Origin: JAVVSR01 sp036654095
GTDB taxonomy: Bacteria; Bacillota; Clostridia; Christensenellales; CAG-917
Direction: 5' to 3'
DNA length: 36,122 bases
Assembly: GCA_036654095.1 (NCBI GenBank)
Contig: JAVVSR010000016.1
Coordinates: forward strand, 1 to 36,122
The position numbers and the translations under genes were made by a program. Shown here one piece after another: positions 32,583 to 36,122 of the stretch. The notes below the pieces were generated by a model. That model searched no databases. It was not told the DNA's origin and saw only the letters and a program-made list of their open reading frames with translations. Position 1 is the first letter of the stretch. Each line of letters begins with the position of its first letter.

Positions 32583-34466
32583 TTATATGCCTAAATTCTC
32601 CTTAATCATTGTAAAGGTGTAGGGATTGTTTAAAATAGCTGTGTGAAACTGCAAATCATTATATCCTTTATCTGTAAGCTTGCTTTTTATTTCCATTAAA
32701 GTCAAATAACTGTAATAGTAGGTCGCCGCATTTGTGGGCACTTCAACGCTTGATTCAAAGGCATTTTTTGCGTTGTCCATATGGTCATCGGCAGTTCCGC
32801 CCAAAATAGTCGCTAATTTTGTTGCTAGTTGCGTAACTGTAATGCCGTCATAGTTTACCCAAATGTCAACTAAAGTACGAAGATATCCGTTATATAATGT
32901 GTTACTTAGTTGAAGTTTAAAAAGTTTGTTATCTAACGTATTTGGTTTGTAACTGTCCGCCATATAGTATTGGGCGTAGGTTGCCCAAGCCTCTTTATAT
33001 GAAGTTGGCGATAGAACTTTTACAATATTATGCTTATCGCTATGTTTCATATAGGTATACTGATAAAGGTGCCCGGGTATACCCTCGTGCGAAAGCAGGT
33101 CATAACTTAGATATCCCGTGCTGCCTTTTGAACTATTTATTACAATAACTTCGTTGGCGTTTAAGTTGTCCAAAGCGGAAACAAAAAAGGCTGCTGGATA
33201 ATAATTTTCGGCTAAGCTTTGGTCAATTTGTTTAAGTTCAATTTTGCCTTCGGTTGTTGGCATAGCTGGGAAGTTTTGTGAAAGTTGGCCTTTAAGTGTG
33301 TTAATGGTATCATAAAGAACGCTCTCATTGTTCCAATCCTCTGAACTAAATAACCTTTTTATTTCGCCGTCAACGGTTTTATGTTGAGTTGTATCCGCGA
33401 TATTGGCATTTAAAATGTCCAAATCACTTTGGATATTGGCTTGAAGCGATTGATTAAATTTAATTTCATCATTTAATGCAACAAGTAATTTCTTTGTGGC
33501 GACATCAATAGTATCGTTAGTGCCGGTTGCGTCATTAAATAACACCTGATAATATTCTTTACCATTTTTATAATTAGCTAAGCCATTATTGTTAAAATAG
33601 CTGCTGTCATAAGATGTTAAAAGTGTTTTAATATCTATTCCTAATTTAATATATGCGGGTATAAGTCTTGTATTTATAGCCGATGTTGCGGTTTCAATAT
33701 ATGTGGTTATTTCGTCGTCGGTCAAAAACTTTTTAACTGACAAGTCTGTAATTTTTGTTTTAAAGTTTGTTAAAACAAAGTTTTCCTTTTCGGGGATAAC
33801 GCTAGGATTTACTGCCCCAAAGTCCGTTTCGGGCAATTTTATGCCACTAAATGCTTCAGTTTGTTCAATGGCGCCCTCAAGAACGTATGTTGCGCGTCCA
33901 TAGCCATTGTCAATACGTTGCTTTTCATAATCAACATATGTTGGGAAAGCCGTCGTCGACTGATTGCATAGGCTTAAATAGTTTTCTATATCTTGCTTTG
34001 AACGGAATTTGTATTCGGTAAGATATATCGGAAGATTTGCTTGCATACCCATATAACTGCCAATAAAACTATCCTGAAGATAATAATAGCTGCCGTATTT
34101 CGACTGCGCGACAAAAAAGTCTTGTAAAAACGTAAACAATTCTTTATCGGAAGGGTTCATTTTGCTGTATCTAAACATCGCGGCCATCATCAATGCCTGT
34201 TTTTCCATCATTGCGCAATTAGATTCATAATCCGCTTTTGTTTGAGGAGTGCTGAGGTTTGCCGTCGGATTAATGCCCGCAGCAGATGGATTTTCAAAAA
34301 AGAAGTTTGCCGATAACGCGTCATTTGCAAACAACGAAGGGAAAAGTTCGTCAGCAAAGTCGTTAATATTTCCGCGCCCAAATAGAGTACAACCCGATAG
34401 CGATATAGCCATAACGACTAAAACTATCATTAATGTCAGAACTCTATTTAAATTTTTATTTTTCAT
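32583..34466 (-). CDS. DUF885-family lipoprotein, probable metallopeptidase
   Basis: This 627-residue protein has a signal peptide with lipobox LSGC (Cys 26). The DUF885 hallmark HEGIPGHLYQ (about residue 463) is a putative zinc-binding HExxxH-like site, and EAWATYAQYY follows where the family has its further metal ligand Glu. DUF885 members are helical, long and associated with peptide degradation; the precise activity is unconfirmed. AAGGAG lies before the ATG. It is monocistronic, separated from the HPr-like gene by 76 nt. Confidence 0.88.
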   Translation of the reverse strand: MKNKNLNRVLTLMIVLVVMAISLSGCTLFGRGNINDFADELFPSLFANDALSANFFFENPSAAGINPTANLSTPQTKADYESNCAMMEKQALMMAAMFRYSKMNPSDKELFTFLQDFFVAQSKYGSYYYLQDSFIGSYMGMQANLPIYLTEYKFRSKQDIENYLSLCNQSTTAFPTYVDYEKQRIDNGYGRATYVLEGAIEQTEAFSGIKLPETDFGAVNPSVIPEKENFVLTNFKTKITDLSVKKFLTDDEITTYIETATSAINTRLIPAYIKLGIDIKTLLTSYDSSYFNNNGLANYKNGKEYYQVLFNDATGTNDTIDVATKKLLVALNDEIKFNQSLQANIQSDLDILNANIADTTQHKTVDGEIKRLFSSEDWNNESVLYDTINTLKGQLSQNFPAMPTTEGKIELKQIDQSLAENYYPAAFFVSALDNLNANEVIVINSSKGSTGYLSYDLLSHEGIPGHLYQYTYMKHSDKHNIVKVLSPTSYKEAWATYAQYYMADSYKPNTLDNKLFKLQLSNTLYNGYLRTLVDIWVNYDGITVTQLATKLATILGGTADDHMDNAKNAFESSVEVPTNAATYYYSYLTLMEIKSKLTDKGYNDLQFHTAILNNPYTFTMIKENLGI

Positions 34467-34769
34467 AATACTCCTTGCTTGCCAAGCGCTTAATTATATA
34501 ATCGAAAATCAAAAAAAGTTTGATAACGACAGCAAATGTGGCTAAATTTATTATGTACTGCTTTAATTTAATTATTGAATTAAAATACAAAAGATAAAAT
34601 TGTTTAAAAATTATAATCATCGAACAATACAAATTTTTATTTTATTGACAACGCATTTAATATATTACACATCTTAAAGTATATAATATACTATTTTTAT
34701 AAATTTTTCAACATTTCAATGCCAATATTAACTTTCAAAACTAAAAAAAAGTTAAAAAGCCGTTGGTAC
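34467..34769. other. AT-rich gene-free spacer
   Basis: The region between the divergent DUF885 gene and the following plus-strand gene has no supported ORF. It holds AT-rich tracts and a TTGACA at 34645-34650 without a properly spaced -10. The plus-strand promoter itself lies at 34770-34798. Confidence 0.5.
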
Positions 34770-34798
34770 TTGCGTTTTTGCAAAGGTTTATGTATAAT
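34770..34798 (+). promoter_or_regulatory. Promoter of the unknown 242-residue gene
   Basis: TTGCGT (34770-34775), 17 nt, and a perfect TATAAT (34793-34798). The short leader then forms a perfect AAGCGAA-GT-TTCGCTT hairpin (34805-34820) abutting the GGAGG ribosome binding site, which could influence translation. Confidence 0.55.
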
Positions 34799-34830
34799 TA
34801 GATTAAGCGAAGTTTCGCTTGGAGGGTTTT

Positions 34831-35559
34831 ATGCAAATCAATTATGATAGCGAGGCTGTGTGCGCATTTGTTGCCCAATGTGACGAGCTTATGAATACAA
34901 AACTTATTATGTCCAATCAAAAAATCCGTATGCTTTTAAAATGTATGGCCTACTACGATGACCTGCGCGAGGTTGTTGATGATTGCAAGTACAATTTTGA
35001 TTATGATGAGGAGTATTCTCGCGCGATTGTCAATTTAGGTACGGCGACGGTGTTTAGGTTGCCTAACTCTATGCGAAAGAAGGTAGCGTTGGTGGTGTGT
35101 CTGCTTTTGGATTTTGACGAACCGCGACGTAATTTTGTGCAGTTTTTACAAGATTTTTTTAATTCGGAAGATAGAAATGAGGCATATGGCAGTTTTTGTA
35201 AAAATATTATCGCGCCCTTTAAGGAGGCTGTATTATTTTTAATGAGCGACGAAGGGAAAAATAGTAATACGGAAGAAAAAGATAGCAAAAAAAGAGAAGT
35301 CAATGTTGCTATTTCCGAGCAGACTGATTATTATATTCGTACAGCAATCGAAGCGACAAATTCGTCTAAGCTTGACGAAGCCGAGCGCAAAGATATTATA
35401 TTTATGCTTGACAACTTGAAAACAATTTTAGATTTGCGCGATGCCCAATTAATTAAAGCATATTGGCTAGGGCTTAAAAATACATTGCAATACAACAAGT
35501 TGTTTAATAAAAACGCGCAAGGCCTTGAGGAAGTTTTAAAGGCATATTTGGTATTATAA
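34831..35559 (+). CDS. Unrecognised soluble protein
   Basis: This 242-residue protein is not recognised. It has no signal peptide or transmembrane helix; it is rich in helix-forming, charged residues, with an N-terminal half containing several Cys and aromatic residues (CKYNFDYDEEYSRAI) and a short charged, low-complexity linker near 140 (SDEGKNSNTEEKDSKK), then a second helical half. This suggests two helical domains. ATG 34831 is chosen because GGAGGG lies 6 nt upstream; the in-frame TTG 12 nt earlier is unlikely. It has its own promoter and terminator and lies just before the tRNA-23S unit. Confidence 0.8.
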   Translation: MQINYDSEAVCAFVAQCDELMNTKLIMSNQKIRMLLKCMAYYDDLREVVDDCKYNFDYDEEYSRAIVNLGTATVFRLPNSMRKKVALVVCLLLDFDEPRRNFVQFLQDFFNSEDRNEAYGSFCKNIIAPFKEAVLFLMSDEGKNSNTEEKDSKKREVNVAISEQTDYYIRTAIEATNSSKLDEAERKDIIFMLDNLKTILDLRDAQLIKAYWLGLKNTLQYNKLFNKNAQGLEEVLKAYLVL

Positions 35560-35584
35560 AAATAAATTCAATCGATAAGCCATT

Positions 35585-35614
35585 AAGAAAATCCATATTA
35601 AGGGTTTTCTTTTT
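35585..35614 (+). terminator. Terminator of the unknown 242-residue gene
   Basis: AAGAAAATCC pairs with GGGTTTTCTT (one T-G wobble) around an eight-nt loop, then TTTTATA. It insulates the following tRNA-rRNA promoter from upstream transcription. Confidence 0.78.
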
Positions 35615-35663
35615 ATATAAATTCAAAATTTCCCCGTTATAAGCAATAAAATATTGCGCCTTA

Positions 35664-35681
35664 CTACGCGTAGCGCGCGCG
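35664..35681. repeat. CTACGCGTAG palindrome plus (CG)4 tract
   Basis: A perfect 10-bp palindrome (35664-35673) runs directly into CGCGCGCG (35674-35681) within AT-rich DNA, about 110 bp before the tRNA-23S promoter. It recalls the alternating G/C block at 26369-26378. It may be a regulator site or a structural element. Confidence 0.5.
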
Positions 35682-35790
35682 TTTAGTACATATAAGTATG
35701 TAGATATATAATAAATAACAATAAAGATGTTGATATTTTACAAGTTTCAATATTTTTATCAAAAAAGTTGTAAAAATGTTAAATATTTTG

Positions 35791-35819
35791 TTGACAAATT
35801 ATTTGCGAAATGATATTCT
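35791..35819 (+). promoter_or_regulatory. Promoter of the tRNA-Ala/tRNA-Ile/(23S) unit
   Basis: Perfect TTGACA (35791-35796), a 17-nt spacer and TATTCT (35814-35819). The upstream 40 bp is A/T-rich like an UP element. The predicted RNA leader carries a CTGTC/GACAG hairpin (35827-35842) before tRNA-Ala. This shows that the tRNA and downstream rRNA do not rely on transcription from the 16S. Confidence 0.78.
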
Positions 35820-35859
35820 TTATAAGCTGTCGCTTTTGACAGGTAACCCATAAATACGT

Positions 35860-35935
35860 GGGGGTGTAGCTCAGCTGGGAGAGCACCTGCCTTGCAAGCA
35901 GGGGGTCAGCGGTTCGATCCCGCTCATCTCCACCA
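35860..35935 (+). tRNA. tRNA-Ala (UGC)
   Basis: 76 nt with CCA encoded. Acceptor GGGGGTG/CATCTCC pairs (two G-U), D-arm GCTCAGCTGGGAGAGC, anticodon stem CTGCC/GGCAG-type with TGC in the loop CTTGCAA, and T-loop GGTTCGATCC. It is the usual spacer tRNA of rRNA operons, here with its own promoter. Confidence 0.97.
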
Positions 35936-35940
35936 TATTC

Positions 35941-36017
35941 GGGATTGTAGCTCAGTTGGTTAGAGCACGCGCCTGATAAGCGCGAGGTCGGTAGTTCGAG
36001 CCTACTCAATCCCACCA
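35941..36017 (+). tRNA. tRNA-Ile (GAU)
   Basis: 77 nt with CCA encoded. Acceptor GGGATTG/CAATCCC pairs perfectly, anticodon GAT lies in CTGATAA, and the T-arm holds GTTCGAG. It follows tRNA-Ala by 5 nt. The Ala-Ile order is the reverse of the Ile-Ala order of E. coli and Bacillus. Confidence 0.97.
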
Positions 36018-36122
36018 CCTTTTTTTAAAATGCCTTGCTGTTGCAAGTATTTTTGTAAAAAGGGAAATACACACTGATGTTGTGTAGATGTACATTGACA
36101 ACTGCATAAACAAAATCAATTC
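36018..36122 (+). other. Leader running into a probable 23S rRNA gene
   Basis: About 105 nt follow tRNA-Ile to the edge. The block ACATTGACAACTGCATA (about 36092-36108) matches the conserved ACxTTGAAAACTxxACA element found shortly before 23S rRNA in Firmicute operons. The 23S gene itself lies outside the window, so this is inferred. Confidence 0.6.

Noticed and set aside
10574..35659. Identical 16-mer CAATAAAATATTGCGC at 10574-10589 and 35644-35659
   Set aside because: Mostly A/T and only two copies; expected by chance in an AT-rich 36-kb window, with no shared flanks.
35779..36018. Minus-strand ORF (79 aa) with GLSRLELPTSRLSG- and ERDRTADPLLARQVL-like sequence
   Set aside because: It is the reverse complement of the two tRNA genes; the same false protein is widely misannotated in Firmicutes.

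Overview
The window looks like chromosomal DNA of an AT-rich, endospore-forming Clostridia-type Firmicute. Spore genes (spoIIR, sleB, ypeB, cwlD), a two-subunit oxygen-sensitive class I fumarase, canonical GGAGG ribosome binding sites and sigma-A promoters (TTGACA-17-TATAAT type) support this. Genus-level placement is not possible from the sequence alone. No insertion sequence, phage, plasmid or CRISPR signature was seen. Nearly all of it is vertically inherited housekeeping DNA, with a few lineage-specific novelties.

Layout. The left edge is the last ~53 nt of a 16S rRNA gene. It is followed not by a 16S-23S spacer but by two near-identical terminator-like hairpins and then protein genes. 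The right edge is a promoter, tRNA-Ala(UGC), tRNA-Ile(GAU) and a sequence resembling the leader just before 23S rRNA. The 16S and the tRNA-23S unit are therefore apparently separate transcription units about 36 kb apart. This unlinked rRNA arrangement is the most striking large-scale feature.

Positions 0.5-5.5 kb hold a small GNAT-like gene, glnS, and a three-gene cluster of unknown function: a four-zinc-ribbon protein plus two paralogous four-helix membrane proteins. All three carry the same short motif, P-[IV]-A-x-x-P-Y-x-T, and the cluster has its own promoter and terminator. Positions 5.7-7.1 kb (minus strand) hold the two fumarase subunits, divergent from walJ, and the two promoters share one -35 site. 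Positions 7.2-10.5 kb are walJ, two CPBP intramembrane proteases and rlmH; in Bacillus an HtrA-type protease lies between walJ and rlmH. Positions 10.6-19 kb are an M14 peptidase, tadA, a shrunken GlmU-like protein, pth, mfd and a PrsA/SurA-like foldase lipoprotein.

Positions 19-26.3 kb (mostly minus strand) carry spoIIR-sleB-ypeB, a divergent NUDIX gene, trxB, an orphan promoter-terminator pair that looks like a small RNA gene, an M1 metallopeptidase lipoprotein and a PRC-barrel protein. A cluster of three DnaA-box-like sites precedes cwlD. Positions 27.4-35.6 kb hold a PepV-like dipeptidase, radC-gltX-PAP2 phosphatase, an HPr-like protein lacking the phosphorylatable histidine, a DUF885 lipoprotein and an unrecognised 242-residue protein.

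Together the genes cover tRNA charging and translation quality (glnS, gltX, tadA, pth, rlmH, rRNA/tRNA), DNA repair (mfd, radC), cell-wall and spore biology, and extracytoplasmic proteolysis and folding. All functional calls are by eye from motifs; no database search was run.
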